64,000 nt of DNA from Pseudomonas asplenii. Its GTDB lineage: Bacteria > Pseudomonadota > Gammaproteobacteria > Pseudomonadales > Pseudomonadaceae. The stretch is taken from assembly GCF_001293465.1 (NCBI RefSeq), contig NZ_JSYZ01000006.1:162792-226791 (forward strand), given 5' to 3'. A program made the translations under genes and the position numbers. This document shows positions 23,896 to 33,904 of this stretch, one piece after another; position 1 is the first letter of the stretch; every line of letters begins with the position of its first letter. A model generated the notes under the pieces. It was given only the letters and a program-made list of their open reading frames with translations. It was not told where the DNA came from and did no database searches.

Positions 23896-25293
23896 CTAGG
23901 CTTCGCACGCTTGCGAGGCCGGTTCATTGACCAGGCGCTCAAGGGTGGTGCGATCCAACAATTCGGTGTCCAGTTTGATGTAGATGGCGGCCTCTTCGGC
24001 GACGACGACTGCATCGGTTACCCCTACGACGGCTTTCAGGCGCTCGACCAGACCCGCTTCGCGGATCGCCTCGGGCGATAACGGCAAGCGCAGGCTCGTC
24101 ACATAGGGAGGTTCACGCATGGTAACAGCAAAGGCCAGCCAGAGGGCAGCCAGTGCGGCGCATCCGAGGAAGACTGCCGACAGACCACCATGCTGAAACA
24201 TCCAGCCGCCCAGAATACCGCCGAGAGCCGAGCCGAGGAACTGACTGGTGGAATACACCCCCATCGCCGTGCCCTTGCCTCCGGCCGGTGAAACCTTGCT
24301 GATCAGCGACGGCAGCGAGGCCTCCAGCAGGTTGAAGGCGGTGAAGAACACCACCGTACCGATCACCAGGGCCCGCAAACCATCACCGAACTCCCAGAAG
24401 AATAGCTCAGTGAGCATCAACGTCGTCACCGCGCCGAGCAAAACTCGTTTCATTTTGCGTTTCTTCTCGCCGTAGATGATGAACGGGATCATGGCGAAGA
24501 AGGAGATCAGCAAGGCGGTCAGGTACACCCACCAGTGCTGCTCCTTGGGCAGGTGGGCCTTTTCCACGAAGGCCAGCGGCAGGGCGACGAAGCTCGACAT
24601 CAGCATCGCGTGCAACACGAAGATGCCCAGGTCCAGGCGCAGCAGGTCCGGGTGCCTGAGCGTCGGCAACAGGGCCTGGCGCGCCACGCCGGACTCGCGG
24701 TGCTGCAGCGGGCTGGTGGCCCTGGGCACCATCAGGGCGATGATCAGGATGCCGACCAGCGCCATGCCGCCCGTCGCCAGGAACAGCCCGGAAAGGCCGA
24801 AGGCCCGGGTCAGCAGCGGCCCGACCACCATCGCCACGGCGAACGACAGGCCGATGGTCATGCCGATCATGGCCATGGCCTTGGTACGGTGCTGTTCGCG
24901 GGTCAGGTCCGAGAGCAGCGCCATGACCGCCGCGGAAATCGCCCCGGCGCCCTGCAGGATGCGCCCGGCGATCACGCCCCAGATCGAGTCGGCGTTGGCC
25001 GCCAGCAGGCTGCCGAGGGCGAAGACCACCAGGCCCAGGTAGATCACCGGGCGGCGGCCGATACGGTCGGAAATGATCCCGAAGGGGATCTGGAACAGGG
25101 CCTGGGTCAGGCCGTAGGCACCGATGGCCAGGCCGATCAGCGCCGGTGTCGCGCCCGCCAGATCCATCCCGTAGGTCGCCAGGACCGGCAACACCATGAA
25201 CATGCCAAGCATACGGAACGCGAACACCAGGGCCAGGCCGCTTGCCGCGCGGGTCTCGCCGCCACTCATGCGTTCGCTGTGGGGATCGTGCAT
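23896..25293 (-). CDS. MFS transporter, YajR-like
   Basis: A 465-residue major facilitator with 12 predicted helices. The A-like motif is in ISDRIGRRPVIYLGL after helix 2, and an NTD segment AFRMLGMFMVLPVLATYGMDL is typical of the YajR family. After helix 12 a soluble C-terminal domain (about residues 390-465, ending TLERLVNEPASQ) resembles the ferredoxin-like YAM domain of E. coli YajR. It is presumed to be a proton-driven exporter; the substrate is unknown. It lies 9 bases upstream of ssb and probably shares its transcript. Order with uvrA and ssb matches PA4232-PA4234. Confidence 0.92.
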   Translation of the reverse strand: MHDPHSERMSGGETRAASGLALVFAFRMLGMFMVLPVLATYGMDLAGATPALIGLAIGAYGLTQALFQIPFGIISDRIGRRPVIYLGLVVFALGSLLAANADSIWGVIAGRILQGAGAISAAVMALLSDLTREQHRTKAMAMIGMTIGLSFAVAMVVGPLLTRAFGLSGLFLATGGMALVGILIIALMVPRATSPLQHRESGVARQALLPTLRHPDLLRLDLGIFVLHAMLMSSFVALPLAFVEKAHLPKEQHWWVYLTALLISFFAMIPFIIYGEKKRKMKRVLLGAVTTLMLTELFFWEFGDGLRALVIGTVVFFTAFNLLEASLPSLISKVSPAGGKGTAMGVYSTSQFLGSALGGILGGWMFQHGGLSAVFLGCAALAALWLAFAVTMREPPYVTSLRLPLSPEAIREAGLVERLKAVVGVTDAVVVAEEAAIYIKLDTELLDRTTLERLVNEPASQACEA

Positions 25294-25445
25294 GGAAAAA
25301 CCTCGTGTGAACCGGCGGCGATTCTATCAGTCCCATCGTTTGAGCGGGTATAGGGTGACGCTTTGTCGCTCACTCGTTCAGCATCCTGTCATGCAAGGCT
25401 GCAATGCTGTGTCGCGATAGTGTGCATCCATCCAGTATTTAGCCT

Positions 25446-25451
25446 TATACT
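25446..25451 (+). promoter_or_regulatory. Possible -10 element of uvrA
   Basis: TATACT lies 32 bases before the uvrA start, with no good -35 at 17 bases (TGCATC). I saw no LexA-type CTGT-N8-ACAG palindrome in the uvrA/MFS intergenic region. Confidence 0.35.
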
Positions 25452-25483
25452 CCTGCCTTTACCGCCCGCCGTGCGAGGCCACT

Positions 25484-28318
25484 TTGGACAAGATCCTGAT
25501 TCGTGGGGCTCGAACCCACAACCTGAAGAACATCGACCTGACCCTGCCCCGGGACAAGCTGATCGTCATCACCGGCCTGTCCGGGTCCGGCAAGTCGTCC
25601 CTGGCGTTCGACACGCTGTATGCCGAAGGCCAGCGCCGCTATGTCGAGTCGCTGTCCGCCTACGCCCGGCAGTTCCTGTCGATGATGGAAAAGCCCGATG
25701 TCGACACCATCGAAGGCCTGTCGCCGGCGATCTCCATCGAACAGAAATCGACCTCGCACAACCCGCGCTCGACGGTCGGCACCATTACCGAGATCTACGA
25801 CTACCTGCGCCTGCTGTATGCCCGCGTGGGGACGCCGCGCTGTCCGGACCACGACATCCCGCTGGAAGCGCAGACCGTCAGCCAGATGGTCGACCTGGTG
25901 CTGGCCCAGCCCGAAGGCGCCAAGCTGATGCTGCTGGCACCGGTGATCCGCGAGCGCAAGGGCGAGCACCTGTCGGTGTTCGAGGAACTGCGGGCTCAAG
26001 GCTTCGTCCGCGCGCGGGTCGACGGCAAGCTGTACGAGCTGGACGAAGTGCCCAAACTCGACAAGCAGAAGAAACACACGATCGATGTGGTGGTCGACCG
26101 CTTCAAGGTCCGCGCCGACCTTCAGCAGCGCCTGGCCGAATCCTTCGAGACCGCCTTGAAGCTGGCCGACGGCATTGCCCTGGTCGCACCGATGGACGAC
26201 GAGCCGGGCGAGGAAATGATCTTCTCCGCGCGTTTCGCCTGCCCGGTCTGCGGCCACGCCATCAGCGAGCTGGAACCCAAGCTGTTCTCCTTCAACAACC
26301 CGGCCGGTGCCTGCCCGACCTGTGACGGCCTGGGGGTGAAGCAGTTCTTCGACGTCAAGCGCCTGGTCAATGGCGAACTGACCTTGGCCGAGGGTGCGAT
26401 ACGCGGCTGGGACCGGCGCAACGTCTACTACTTCCAGATGCTCGGCTCGCTGGCCGCGCACTATGGTTTCAGCCTGGAAGTGCCGTTCAACAGCCTGCCG
26501 GCGGACCAGCAGAAGGTCATCCTCAACGGCAGCGGCAACCAGAACGTCGACTTCAGGTACCTCAACGACCGCGGCGATATCGTCAAGCGCTCGCACCCGT
26601 TCGAAGGCATCGTGCCCAACCTGGAGCGGCGCTACCGCGAGACCGAGTCGGCTACCGTGCGCGAGGAGCTGGCCAAGTTCCTCAGTACCCAACCCTGCCC
26701 GGATTGCCGCGGGACACGCCTGCGTCGCGAGGCCCGGCATGTGTGGGTCGGCGAGAAAACCCTGCCGGCGGTCACCAACCTGCCGATCGGCGATGCAGCC
26801 GGTTACTTCTCGGGGCTGAAGCTGACCGGGCGCCGCGGCGAGATCGCCGACAAGATCCTCAAGGAGATCTGCGAGCGCCTGCAGTTCCTGGTCAACGTCG
26901 GCCTCGACTACCTGACCCTGGACCGCAGCGCCGACACCCTGTCCGGCGGTGAAGCCCAGCGCATTCGCCTGGCCAGCCAGATCGGCGCCGGCCTGGTGGG
27001 CGTGATGTACATCCTCGACGAACCGTCCATCGGCCTGCACCAGCGCGATAACGACCGCCTGCTCGGCACCCTCAAGCACCTGCGGGACATCGGCAACACG
27101 GTGATCGTGGTCGAGCACGACGAGGACGCGATCCGCCTGGCCGACTATGTGGTGGATATCGGCCCCGGTGCCGGCGTGCATGGCGGCAGCATTGTCGCCC
27201 AGGGCACCGCGGCCGAGGTCATGGCGCACCCGGACTCGCTGACCGGCAAGTACCTGTCGGGGCGGGTGAAGATCGAGGTGCCGGCCAAGCGCACGCCGCG
27301 CAACAAGAAGCTGTCGCTGACCCTCAAGGGCGCCCGCGGCAACAACCTGCGCAATGTCGACCTTGAAATCCCGATCGGCCTGCTGACCTGCGTGACCGGT
27401 GTGTCCGGCTCGGGCAAGTCGACCCTGATCAACAACACCCTGTTCCCCCTCAGTGCGACCGCGCTCAACGGCGCCACGACCCTGGAAGCGGCGGCCCACG
27501 ACAGCATCAACGGCCTGCAGCACCTGGACAAGGTGGTGGATATCGACCAGAGCCCGATCGGCCGTACCCCGCGTTCGAACCCGGCGACCTATACAGGCCT
27601 GTTCACGCCGATCCGTGAACTGTTCTCCGGTGTGCCGGAGGCCCGTTCCCGGGGCTATGGTCCGGGGCGCTTCTCGTTCAACGTGAAGGGCGGCCGTTGC
27701 GAAGCCTGCCAGGGCGATGGCCTGATCAAGGTGGAGATGCACTTCCTGCCGGATATCTATGTGCCGTGCGACGTGTGCAAGAGCAAGCGCTACAACCGCG
27801 AAACCCTGGAGATCAAGTACAAGGGCAAGAGCATCCACGAAGTGCTGGAGATGACCATCGAGGAAGCGCGGGAGTTCTTCGATGCCGTACCGGCACTGGC
27901 GCGCAAGCTGCAGACACTGATGGATGTGGGGCTTTCCTACATCAAGCTGGGGCAGTCGGCGACCACCCTGTCCGGTGGCGAGGCGCAACGGGTCAAGTTG
28001 TCCCGCGAGCTGTCCAAGCGCGATACCGGCAAGACCCTGTATATCCTCGACGAGCCGACTACCGGCCTGCACTTCGCGGATATCCAGCAGTTGCTGGACG
28101 TACTGCACCGCCTGCGTGACCACGGCAACACCGTGGTGGTGATCGAGCACAACCTGGATGTGATCAAGACCGCCGACTGGCTGGTGGACCTGGGACCCGA
28201 GGGCGGCTCCAAGGGCGGCCAGATCATCGCGGTGGGTACGCCGGAGCAGGTAGCCGAGATGCCGCAGTCGCATACCGGGCATTACCTGAAGCCGTTGCTG
28301 ATTCGCGATCGGGCGTAA
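25484..28318 (+). CDS. uvrA: Excinuclease ABC subunit A
   Basis: A 944-residue UvrA, the damage-recognition ATPase of nucleotide excision repair. The first ABC half has Walker [10 protein letters not shown] (about 31-39), a zinc module with Cys pairs in [10 protein letters not shown] and ACPTCDGLG, the signature LSGGEAQRI and Walker [14 protein letters not shown]. The second half has [10 protein letters not shown], a second zinc module in CEACQGDG and CDVCKSKRY, a second LSGGEAQRV and [10 protein letters not shown]. It starts at TTG (read [16 protein letters not shown]), with GAGG 7 bases ahead, and has the standard family N-terminus and length. It dimerises and loads UvrB on lesions. Confidence 0.97.
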   Translation: MDKILIRGARTHNLKNIDLTLPRDKLIVITGLSGSGKSSLAFDTLYAEGQRRYVESLSAYARQFLSMMEKPDVDTIEGLSPAISIEQKSTSHNPRSTVGTITEIYDYLRLLYARVGTPRCPDHDIPLEAQTVSQMVDLVLAQPEGAKLMLLAPVIRERKGEHLSVFEELRAQGFVRARVDGKLYELDEVPKLDKQKKHTIDVVVDRFKVRADLQQRLAESFETALKLADGIALVAPMDDEPGEEMIFSARFACPVCGHAISELEPKLFSFNNPAGACPTCDGLGVKQFFDVKRLVNGELTLAEGAIRGWDRRNVYYFQMLGSLAAHYGFSLEVPFNSLPADQQKVILNGSGNQNVDFRYLNDRGDIVKRSHPFEGIVPNLERRYRETESATVREELAKFLSTQPCPDCRGTRLRREARHVWVGEKTLPAVTNLPIGDAAGYFSGLKLTGRRGEIADKILKEICERLQFLVNVGLDYLTLDRSADTLSGGEAQRIRLASQIGAGLVGVMYILDEPSIGLHQRDNDRLLGTLKHLRDIGNTVIVVEHDEDAIRLADYVVDIGPGAGVHGGSIVAQGTAAEVMAHPDSLTGKYLSGRVKIEVPAKRTPRNKKLSLTLKGARGNNLRNVDLEIPIGLLTCVTGVSGSGKSTLINNTLFPLSATALNGATTLEAAAHDSINGLQHLDKVVDIDQSPIGRTPRSNPATYTGLFTPIRELFSGVPEARSRGYGPGRFSFNVKGGRCEACQGDGLIKVEMHFLPDIYVPCDVCKSKRYNRETLEIKYKGKSIHEVLEMTIEEAREFFDAVPALARKLQTLMDVGLSYIKLGQSATTLSGGEAQRVKLSRELSKRDTGKTLYILDEPTTGLHFADIQQLLDVLHRLRDHGNTVVVIEHNLDVIKTADWLVDLGPEGGSKGGQIIAVGTPEQVAEMPQSHTGHYLKPLLIRDRA

Positions 28319-28330
28319 TCAACGGGAATG

Positions 28331-28366
28331 AAAAGCCCCTGTCATCGTGTGATGGCAGGGGCTTTT
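28331..28366 (+). terminator. Rho-independent terminator of uvrA
   Basis: AAAAGCCCCTGTCATC-GTGT-GATGGCAGGGGCTTTTT forms a long stem with one G-T pair, a tetraloop and a T-run, 12 bases after the uvrA stop. Confidence 0.92.
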
Positions 28367-28387
28367 TGGTGAGCGTTGAGGACGCTT

Positions 28388-28473
28388 TCGCCGGCAAGCC
28401 TGGCTCCTACAGGGGGCGGTGTATCCGATATCGCGGCACGACGCGATCCTGCAGGAGCCTGGCTGGCCGGCGA
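28388..28473. repeat. REP doublet between uvrA and the ferritin gene
   Basis: TCGCCGGCAAGCCTGGCTCCTACAG at 28388-28412 and its inverted copy CTGCAGGAGCCTGGCTGGCCGGCGA at 28449-28473. Outer arms (TCGCCGGC/GCCGGCGA) are perfect. This is a second REP sequence class, distinct from the copies near 4,098 and 11,374. Confidence 0.82.
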
Positions 28474-28500
28474 ACCGCTGCATGGCACCGGCCATTCACC

Positions 28501-28965
28501 TCAGCACTGCGACTGCAGGTAATTCTCCAGGCCAATGGACTTGATCAACCCCAGCTGTTTCTCCAGCCAGTAGGTGTGATCTTCCTCGGTATCGGCCAGT
28601 TGCTGACGCAGGATATCGCGGGAGACGTAGTCCTTGTGCTGCTCGCAGAGCTCGATGCCCTTGCACAGCGCGGCACGCACCTTGTACTCCAGGCGCAGGT
28701 CGGCCTCGAACATCTCGGGCACAGTGGTACCAATGTCGAGATCATCCGGCCGCATGCGCGGTGTGCCTTCGAGCATCAGGATCCGGCGGATCAGTGCATC
28801 GGCGTGCTGAGCCTCTTCCTCACTTTCGTGATTCATGCGCTCGTAGAGCTTGCTGAAGCCCCAGTCCTCATACATCCGCGAATGGATCAGATATTGGTCA
28901 CGGGCTGCCAGTTCGCCGGTCAGCAACGTGTTGAGGTAATCGATTACGTCCGGGTGACCTTGCAT
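28501..28965 (-). CDS. ftnA: Bacterial ferritin (FtnA type, formerly called BfrA)
   Basis: A 154-residue ferritin-like four-helix protein starting [20 protein letters not shown]. Ferroxidase ligands are in place: Glu18, Glu51, His54, the glutamate near 93, Glu127 and His130. Position 52, the haem-ligating methionine of true bacterioferritins, is alanine here. The orthologous P. aeruginosa protein, between uvrA and katA, was shown to be a haem-free ferritin despite its bfrA name. The in-frame extension of 34 residues lacks ferritin features and was rejected. Role: storage of iron as a mineral in a 24-mer shell, next to the catalase gene, limiting Fenton chemistry. Confidence 0.9.
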   Translation of the reverse strand: MQGHPDVIDYLNTLLTGELAARDQYLIHSRMYEDWGFSKLYERMNHESEEEAQHADALIRRILMLEGTPRMRPDDLDIGTTVPEMFEADLRLEYKVRAALCKGIELCEQHKDYVSRDILRQQLADTEEDHTYWLEKQLGLIKSIGLENYLQSQC

Positions 28966-29079
28966 CGCCCTACATCTCCCTGCCTGAAAGTCTGTATTTT
29001 GAACCAAGCTGACCGGAAGGTCACGGCAAAAACAGCAGAAAAGTGAGAAATAGCAGAGAAAAACCATCGATTTGAAGCG

Positions 29080-29105
29080 AAAAACCGCCCAATTGAGGGC
29101 GGTTC
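29080..29105 (-). terminator. Terminator of katA
   Basis: ACCGCCC-TCAATT-GGGCGGT (minus strand) followed by a run of T residues, 18 bases after the katA stop. Confidence 0.88.
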
Positions 29106-29121
29106 TGCTTCTCGTTTAGAC

Positions 29122-30570
29122 TTACTTCAGCACTACTCCCAACGCTTTCGCGACACCTTCACCATAAGCCGGGTCGGCCTTGAAGAAATACTGCAGTTGG
29201 CGCTGCACCACGTCATCGGACACACCGGCCATCGCACCGGCGATGTTGCTGATCAACAGCGCCTTCTGTTCGTCGTTCATCAACCGGAACAGCGCACCGG
29301 CATGGCTGAAGTAGTCGGTATCTTCGCGATGATCGTAGCGATCTGCGGCACCACTCAGGGCCAGTGCCGGCTCAGCGTAGCGAGGAGCCTGTTTCGGCGC
29401 ATCGGCGTAGCTGTTGGGCTCGTAGTTCGGCGCGGCACCGCCGTTGCTGCCAAAGGCCATGGCACCGTCGCGCTGGTAGCTGTTGACCGGACTGCGTGGC
29501 GCGTTCACCGGCAGTTGCTGGTGGTTGGTACCGACGCGATAGCGGTGGGCATCGGCGTAGGCGAATACGCGGCCTTGCAGCATGCGGTCTGGCGACAGGC
29601 CGACACCCGGGACCATATTGCTTGGACCGAAGGCCGCCTGCTCGACTTCAGCGAAGTAGTTCAGCGGGTTGCGGTTCAGTTCCAGCTCACCGACTTCGAT
29701 CAACGGGAACTCCTTCTGCGACCAGGTCTTGGTCACGTCGAACGGGTTCTCGTAGTGTGCCGCCGCCTGGGCCTCGGTCATGACCTGGATGCACACGCGC
29801 CATTTCGGGAAATCGCCACGCTCGATGGCGTTGAACAGGTCACGCTGGGCATAATCCGGATCGGTACCTGCCAGGCGTGCCGCCTCGGCCGGCGCCAGGT
29901 TCTTGATGCCCTGCTTGGTCTTGTAGTGCCATTTCACCCAGTGACGCTCGCCCTTGGCGTTGATCAGGCTGTAGGTGTGGCTGCCAAAACCGTGCATGTG
30001 GCGGTAGCCATCCGGAATCCCGCGATCGGAGAACAGGATGGTGATCTGGTGCAATGCCTCAGGCGAGTGCGACCAGAAGTCCCACATCATCTGCGCGCTT
30101 TTCAGGTTGCTTTGCGGCAGGCGTTTCTGGGTGTGGATGAAATCTGGAAACTTCAGCGGGTCGCGAATGAAGAACACCGGCGTGTTGTTGCCGACGATGT
30201 CCCAGTTGCCTTCCTCGGTGTAGAACTTCAGGGCGAAACCCCGTGGATCGCGCTCGGTATCGGCCGAGCCACGCTCGCCACCGACGGTGGAGAAACGCAG
30301 GAAGGTCTCGGTCTTCTTGCCGATCGCCTCGAACAGCTTGGCGCTGGTGTACTGGGTGATGTCCCTGGTAACGGTGAAGGTACCGTAGGCACCCGAACCC
30401 TTGGCGTGTACGCGACGCTCAGGGATGTTCTCACGGTTGAAGTGGGCAAGCTTCTCGATCAGGTGAAAGTCGTCGAGCAGCAGCGGGCCACGCGGGCCGG
30501 CGGAACGGGAATTCTGGTTATCTGCGACGGGAGCGCCGCTGGCGGTCGTCAGCGTTTTGTTCTGGCTCAT
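29122..30570 (-). CDS. katA: Catalase KatA (monofunctional haem catalase, small-subunit clade)
   Basis: A 482-residue catalase, cytoplasmic and H2O2-detoxifying. The active-site histidine is in [13 protein letters not shown], the asparagine in [12 protein letters not shown], and the haem-ligating tyrosine in [15 protein letters not shown]. Length and lack of a C-terminal flavodoxin-like domain place it in clade 3, like the main housekeeping KatA of P. aeruginosa. Two ATGs are two codons apart; the inner one lies 6 bases after AGAGGAAGG and is preferred, while the outer would have no spacing. It sits downstream of an OxyR-like operator and ends at a strong terminator, so it is monocistronic. 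Confidence 0.95.
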   Translation of the reverse strand: MSQNKTLTTASGAPVADNQNSRSAGPRGPLLLDDFHLIEKLAHFNRENIPERRVHAKGSGAYGTFTVTRDITQYTSAKLFEAIGKKTETFLRFSTVGGERGSADTERDPRGFALKFYTEEGNWDIVGNNTPVFFIRDPLKFPDFIHTQKRLPQSNLKSAQMMWDFWSHSPEALHQITILFSDRGIPDGYRHMHGFGSHTYSLINAKGERHWVKWHYKTKQGIKNLAPAEAARLAGTDPDYAQRDLFNAIERGDFPKWRVCIQVMTEAQAAAHYENPFDVTKTWSQKEFPLIEVGELELNRNPLNYFAEVEQAAFGPSNMVPGVGLSPDRMLQGRVFAYADAHRYRVGTNHQQLPVNAPRSPVNSYQRDGAMAFGSNGGAAPNYEPNSYADAPKQAPRYAEPALALSGAADRYDHREDTDYFSHAGALFRLMNDEQKALLISNIAGAMAGVSDDVVQRQLQYFFKADPAYGEGVAKALGVVLK

Positions 30571-30638
30571 ACTCATCCTTCCTCTCTGGGTCTTGGTGCT
30601 GCCGGCTAATCGGCTGAGGGGAAGTATTGACCATGAAG

Positions 30639-30688
30639 GTTACAGGAACAAATGCATTAATCCATCAAAGGCAATAGTTAACAACTAT
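30639..30688 (-). promoter_or_regulatory. katA promoter with an OxyR half-operator
   Basis: ATAGTTAACAACTAT at 30674-30688 is an exact match to the OxyR half-operator ATAG-N-T-N3-A-N-CTAT, within a 17-base perfect dyad. Directly downstream on the minus strand lie a -35 TTGATG (30663-30668) and, 18 bases on, a -10 TGTAAC (30639-30644). A site abutting the -35 is where OxyR activates. The second half-operator is poorly conserved. Confidence 0.7.
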
Positions 30689-30716
30689 TAACAACCTGTG
30701 CCTTTATAGCAGGCAC

Positions 30717-30743
30717 AAAAAACCGGGCACTGGGCCCGGTTTT
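30717..30743 (-). terminator. Terminator of the alpha operon (after rplQ)
   Basis: AACCGGGC-CCAGT-GCCCGGTT on the minus strand followed by a T-rich run (TTTTTTG), 18 bases after the rplQ stop. It ends the ribosomal supercluster. Confidence 0.92.
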
Positions 30744-30761
30744 CTGTTTCAGACTGACGTC

Positions 30762-31148
30762 TTACTCGGCAGATACAGCATCGCCAGCAGTAGCACGATC
30801 AACCAACTCGACGTACGCCATAGGAGCGTTGTCGCCAGCGCGGAAACCGCACTTCAGGATGCGCAGGTAGCCACCCTGACGGGTAGCGTAACGCTTGCCC
30901 AGGTCGTTGAAGAGCTTACCAACGATAGCTTTCGAACGAGTACGGTCGAAAGCCAGACGGCGGTTAGCAACGCTGTCTACTTTAGCCAGGGTGATCAGCG
31001 GCTCGGCAACGCGGCGCAGTTCCTTGGCTTTTGGCAGAGTGGTTTTGATCAGCTCGTGCTCGAACAGCGACACAGCCATGTTTTGGAACATGGCTTTGCG
31101 GTGCGAGCTGGTGCGGCTCAGGTGACGTCCACTTTTACGATGACGCAT
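30762..31148 (-). CDS. rplQ: 50S ribosomal protein L17
   Basis: A 128-residue L17 starting [20 protein letters not shown], the invariant family opening, with the conserved [20 protein letters not shown] stretch. It binds 23S rRNA at the bottom of the large subunit near the exit tunnel. It is the last gene of the alpha operon, 42 bases after rpoA and followed by the operon terminator. A short non-conserved acidic tail (AGDAVSAE) closes the protein. Confidence 0.97.
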   Translation of the reverse strand: MRHRKSGRHLSRTSSHRKAMFQNMAVSLFEHELIKTTLPKAKELRRVAEPLITLAKVDSVANRRLAFDRTRSKAIVGKLFNDLGKRYATRQGGYLRILKCGFRAGDNAPMAYVELVDRATAGDAVSAE

Positions 31149-31190
31149 GGTTCATTCCTTACCAAACACTACGTTCGGTGATTACGACGA

Positions 31191-32192
31191 TCAGGCAGTC
31201 GCCTTGTCGTCCTTCTTAAGACTTGCAGGCGGCCAGTTATCGAGGCGCATGCCGAGGGACAGACCGCGGGAGGCCAGAACATCCTTGATTTCGGTCAAGG
31301 ATTTCTTGCCCAGGTTCGGAGTCTTCAACAGCTCTACTTCGGTACGCTGAATCAGGTCGCCGATGTAGTAGATGTTTTCCGCCTTAAGGCAGTTAGCCGA
31401 ACGTACAGTCAGTTCCAGATCGTCAACCGGGCGAAGCAGGATCGGATCGATCTCGTCTTCCTGCTCGACAACCACTGGCTCACTGTCACCCTTGAGGTCG
31501 ACGAACGCAGCCAACTGCTGTTGCAGGATGGTTGCAGCACGACGGATAGCCTCTTCAGGATCCAGGGTACCGTTGGTTTCCAGATCAATAACCAGTTTGT
31601 CCAGGTTGGTACGCTGTTCGACACGGGCGTTTTCCACCACGTAGGCGATACGGCGAACCGGGCTGAACGAAGAGTCGAGCTGCAAGCGACCGATGCTGCG
31701 GCTTTCGTCTTCATCGCTCTGACGCGAGTCTGCTGGTTCATAGCCACGGCCACGAGCTACGGTGAGCTTCATGTTCAAGGCGCCATTGGACGCCAGGTTG
31801 GCGATTACGTGATCGGGGTTAACGATCTCGACATCATGATCCAGCTGAATATCGGCAGCGGTAACCACCCCCGAACCCTTCTTCGACAAGGTCAGCGTAA
31901 CTTCGTCACGGCCGTGCAGCTTGATAGCCAGACCTTTAAGGTTCAACAGGATTTCAATGACATCTTCCTGTACACCTTCGATGGCGCTGTACTCGTGGAG
32001 CACACCGTCAATCTCGGCCTCGACTACTGCACAGCCTGGCATTGAGGACAACAGGATGCGGCGCAGCGCGTTGCCCAGGGTGTGGCCAAAACCACGCTCG
32101 AGAGGCTCGAGAGTGATCTTAGCGCGGGTTGGACTGACAACCTGCACGTCGATGTGACGGGGTGTCAGGAACTCATTTACCGAAATCTGCAT
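31191..32192 (-). CDS. rpoA: RNA polymerase subunit alpha
   Basis: A 333-residue alpha subunit. The N-terminal dimerisation domain (to about 235) has [19 protein letters not shown], which docks beta and beta'. The C-terminal domain (from about 248) has [20 protein letters not shown], containing the arginine that contacts UP-element DNA, and [12 protein letters not shown], used by activators such as OxyR and ANR. It is co-transcribed with rpsM, rpsK, rpsD and rplQ. Confidence 0.98.
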   Translation of the reverse strand: MQISVNEFLTPRHIDVQVVSPTRAKITLEPLERGFGHTLGNALRRILLSSMPGCAVVEAEIDGVLHEYSAIEGVQEDVIEILLNLKGLAIKLHGRDEVTLTLSKKGSGVVTAADIQLDHDVEIVNPDHVIANLASNGALNMKLTVARGRGYEPADSRQSDEDESRSIGRLQLDSSFSPVRRIAYVVENARVEQRTNLDKLVIDLETNGTLDPEEAIRRAATILQQQLAAFVDLKGDSEPVVVEQEDEIDPILLRPVDDLELTVRSANCLKAENIYYIGDLIQRTEVELLKTPNLGKKSLTEIKDVLASRGLSLGMRLDNWPPASLKKDDKATA

Positions 32193-32214
32193 GGATGCAC
32201 CTATTTTCTAGCCC

Positions 32215-32835
32215 TTACTTGGAGTAGAGCTCGACAATCAGGCTTTCGTTGATGTCGGCGGAGAGGTCACTGCGAGCAGGAACGCTTTTGAAAACGCCCG
32301 ACTTCTTGTCAGTGTCCACATCTACCCATTCTACGCGGCCACGCTGAGCACACAGTTCCAGGGCCTGGACGATACGCAGTTGGTTCTTCGCCTTTTCGCG
32401 AACAGCAACCACGTCACCAGCACGAACCTGGTAGGACGGAACGTTTACGGTCTTGCCGTTAACGCTGATGGACTTGTGCGATACCAGCTGACGCGATTCG
32501 GCACGAGTCGAGCCGAAGCCCATGCGGTATACGACGTTGTCCAGACGGCACTCGAGCAGTTGCAGCAGGTTTTCACCGGTTGCACCTTTCTTGCCAGCAG
32601 CTTGCTTATAGTAGCCGCTGAACTGACGCTCGAGTACGCCGTAGATACGACGAACTTTTTGCTTCTCACGCAGCTGGGTGCCGTAGTCGGACTGACGACC
32701 GCGACGCTGGCCGTGGATACCAGGAGCTGCTTCGATGTTGCACTTGGATTCGATAGCGCGCACGCCGCTCTTCAGGAAGAGGTCGGTGCCTTCGCGACGA
32801 GCCAATTTGCATTTTGGACCAATGTAACGAGCCAT
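32215..32835 (-). CDS. rpsD: 30S ribosomal protein S4
   Basis: A 206-residue S4 starting [20 protein letters not shown]. The S4 RNA-binding domain (about 95-155) includes [13 protein letters not shown] and [16 protein letters not shown]4 is a primary 16S binder and takes part in rRNA antitermination. In E. coli it represses this operon through the rpsM leader; here the 129-base region ahead of rpsM has its own promoter and hairpin but no pseudoknot could be proved by eye. No zinc-type Cys cluster is present, so it is the zinc-independent form. Confidence 0.97.
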   Translation of the reverse strand: MARYIGPKCKLARREGTDLFLKSGVRAIESKCNIEAAPGIHGQRRGRQSDYGTQLREKQKVRRIYGVLERQFSGYYKQAAGKKGATGENLLQLLECRLDNVVYRMGFGSTRAESRQLVSHKSISVNGKTVNVPSYQVRAGDVVAVREKAKNQLRIVQALELCAQRGRVEWVDVDTDKKSGVFKSVPARSDLSADINESLIVELYSK

Positions 32836-32853
32836 TCTTTACAATCTCCTGGA

Positions 32854-33243
32854 TTACACGCGGCGCTTCTTCGGCGGACGGCACCCGTTGTGCGGGATTG
32901 GCGTCACGTCGGTGATGCTGGCGATCTTATAGCCACAGCCGTTCAGAGCACGGACAGCGGACTCACGACCTGGACCTGGGCCCTTGACGTTGACGTCGAG
33001 GTTCTTCAGGCCATATTCCAGCGCAGCTTGGCCAGCACGTTCAGCGGCAACCTGGGCAGCGAACGGGGTGGACTTACGGGAACCGCGGAAACCCGAACCG
33101 CCGGAGGTAGCCCAGGACAGAGCATTACCTTGACGATCGGTGATGGTCACGATGGTGTTGTTGAAAGACGCGTGGATGTGGGCGATGCCATCAACCACTG
33201 TCTTTTTAATTTTCTTACGAGGACGAGCAGCAGGTTTTGCCAT
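32854..33243 (-). CDS. rpsK: 30S ribosomal protein S11
   Basis: A 129-residue S11 with the basic N-terminus [20 protein letters not shown] and conserved [33 protein letters not shown] and the C-terminal [15 protein letters not shown]. It sits on the platform near the 3' end of 16S rRNA and the mRNA exit (Shine-Dalgarno) cleft. It lies 30 bases after rpsM and 18 before rpsD. Confidence 0.97.
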   Translation of the reverse strand: MAKPAARPRKKIKKTVVDGIAHIHASFNNTIVTITDRQGNALSWATSGGSGFRGSRKSTPFAAQVAAERAGQAALEYGLKNLDVNVKGPGPGRESAVRALNGCGYKIASITDVTPIPHNGCRPPKKRRV

Positions 33244-33273
33244 GACTAAATTCCTGTCGATTCGCTGGTGCGA

Positions 33274-33630
33274 TTACTTGCGGATCGGCTTACGCGGACC
33301 TTTGCGAGTACGCGCGTTGGTCTTGGTACGCTGACCGCGCACTGGCAGACCTTTACGATGACGCAGACCGCGGTAGCAGCCCAGGTCCATCAAGCGCTTG
33401 ATTTTCATGTTGATTTCGCGACGCAGGTCACCTTCAGTGGTGAACTTCGCCACTTCGCCACGCAGCTGTTCAATCTGCTCGTCGCTCAGATCCTTGATCT
33501 TCGCGGCTGGGTTGACCCCAGTCACTGCACAGATCTGCTGTGCAGTAGTGCGACCAACACCATAGATGTAGGTCAGCGAGATAACAGTGTGCTTGTTATC
33601 TGGAATGTTAACGCCTGCAATACGGGCCAT
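33274..33630 (-). CDS. rpsM: 30S ribosomal protein S13
   Basis: A 118-residue S13 ([20 protein letters not shown]), with the helical H2TH region [11 protein letters not shown] and the basic C-terminal tail [15 protein letters not shown] that reaches the P-site tRNA. It is the first gene of the alpha operon. A strong sigma70 promoter stands in the spacer upstream, so S13 expression need not depend on read-through from the spc operon. Confidence 0.97.
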   Translation of the reverse strand: MARIAGVNIPDNKHTVISLTYIYGVGRTTAQQICAVTGVNPAAKIKDLSDEQIEQLRGEVAKFTTEGDLRREINMKIKRLMDLGCYRGLRHRKGLPVRGQRTKTNARTRKGPRKPIRK

Positions 33631-33689
33631 TCAGTGGGACTCCAATTGACAGCTACCTACGCCCCGGAAGCCAAGAAATAGGGCGCGAG

Positions 33690-33718
33690 ATAATATCGCT
33701 GTAATAACAAATAATCAA
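33690..33718 (-). promoter_or_regulatory. Sigma70 promoter of the alpha operon (rpsM)
   Basis: On the minus strand TTGATT (33713-33718), a 17-base spacer and TATTAT (33690-33695) form a good -35/-10 pair, followed by the GC-rich discriminator CTCGCGCCC typical of stringently controlled promoters. It lies directly after the hairpin at 33719-33742. Confidence 0.75.
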
Positions 33719-33742
33719 CCCAGCAGCGCACTAGCTGCTGGG
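33719..33742 (-). terminator. Hairpin between rpmJ and rpsM (possible attenuator/terminator)
   Basis: CCCAGCAGC-TAGTGC-GCTGCTGGG on the minus strand is a 9-bp perfect stem followed by TTGATTATTTG, only partly T-rich. It probably reduces read-through from the spc operon at the alpha-operon junction. Confidence 0.6.
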
Positions 33743-33759
33743 CTTCAAGCAGATCACAC

Positions 33760-33876
33760 TCAGCCTTGGCGCTGTTTGTGACGCGGTTCCGCGCTGCAAA
33801 TTACTCGAACCACACCTTCGCGGCGAATAATCTTGCAGTTACGGCACAGCTTTTTCACCGATGCACGAACTTTCAT
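33760..33876 (-). CDS. rpmJ: 50S ribosomal protein L36 (zinc-binding form)
   Basis: A 38-residue L36, too short for most ORF screens: [20 protein letters not shown] and a tail ending HKQRQG. The zinc ribbon ligands Cys11, Cys14, Cys27 and His33 are all present, so this is the C+ paralogue. It lies 28 bases after secY, as the last gene of the spc operon, and binds domain V of 23S rRNA near the peptidyl-transferase centre. Confidence 0.96.
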
Positions 33877-33904
33877 CACCAACTCCTCGAACCTTATGGG
33901 TGCT

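Noticed and set aside
25300..25484. LexA box upstream of uvrA
   Set aside because: No CTGT-N8-ACAG palindrome could be found; uvrA is not part of the known P. aeruginosa LexA set.
25445..28282. 945-codon open frame antisense to uvrA
   Set aside because: Complete overlap with uvrA, which has all motifs.
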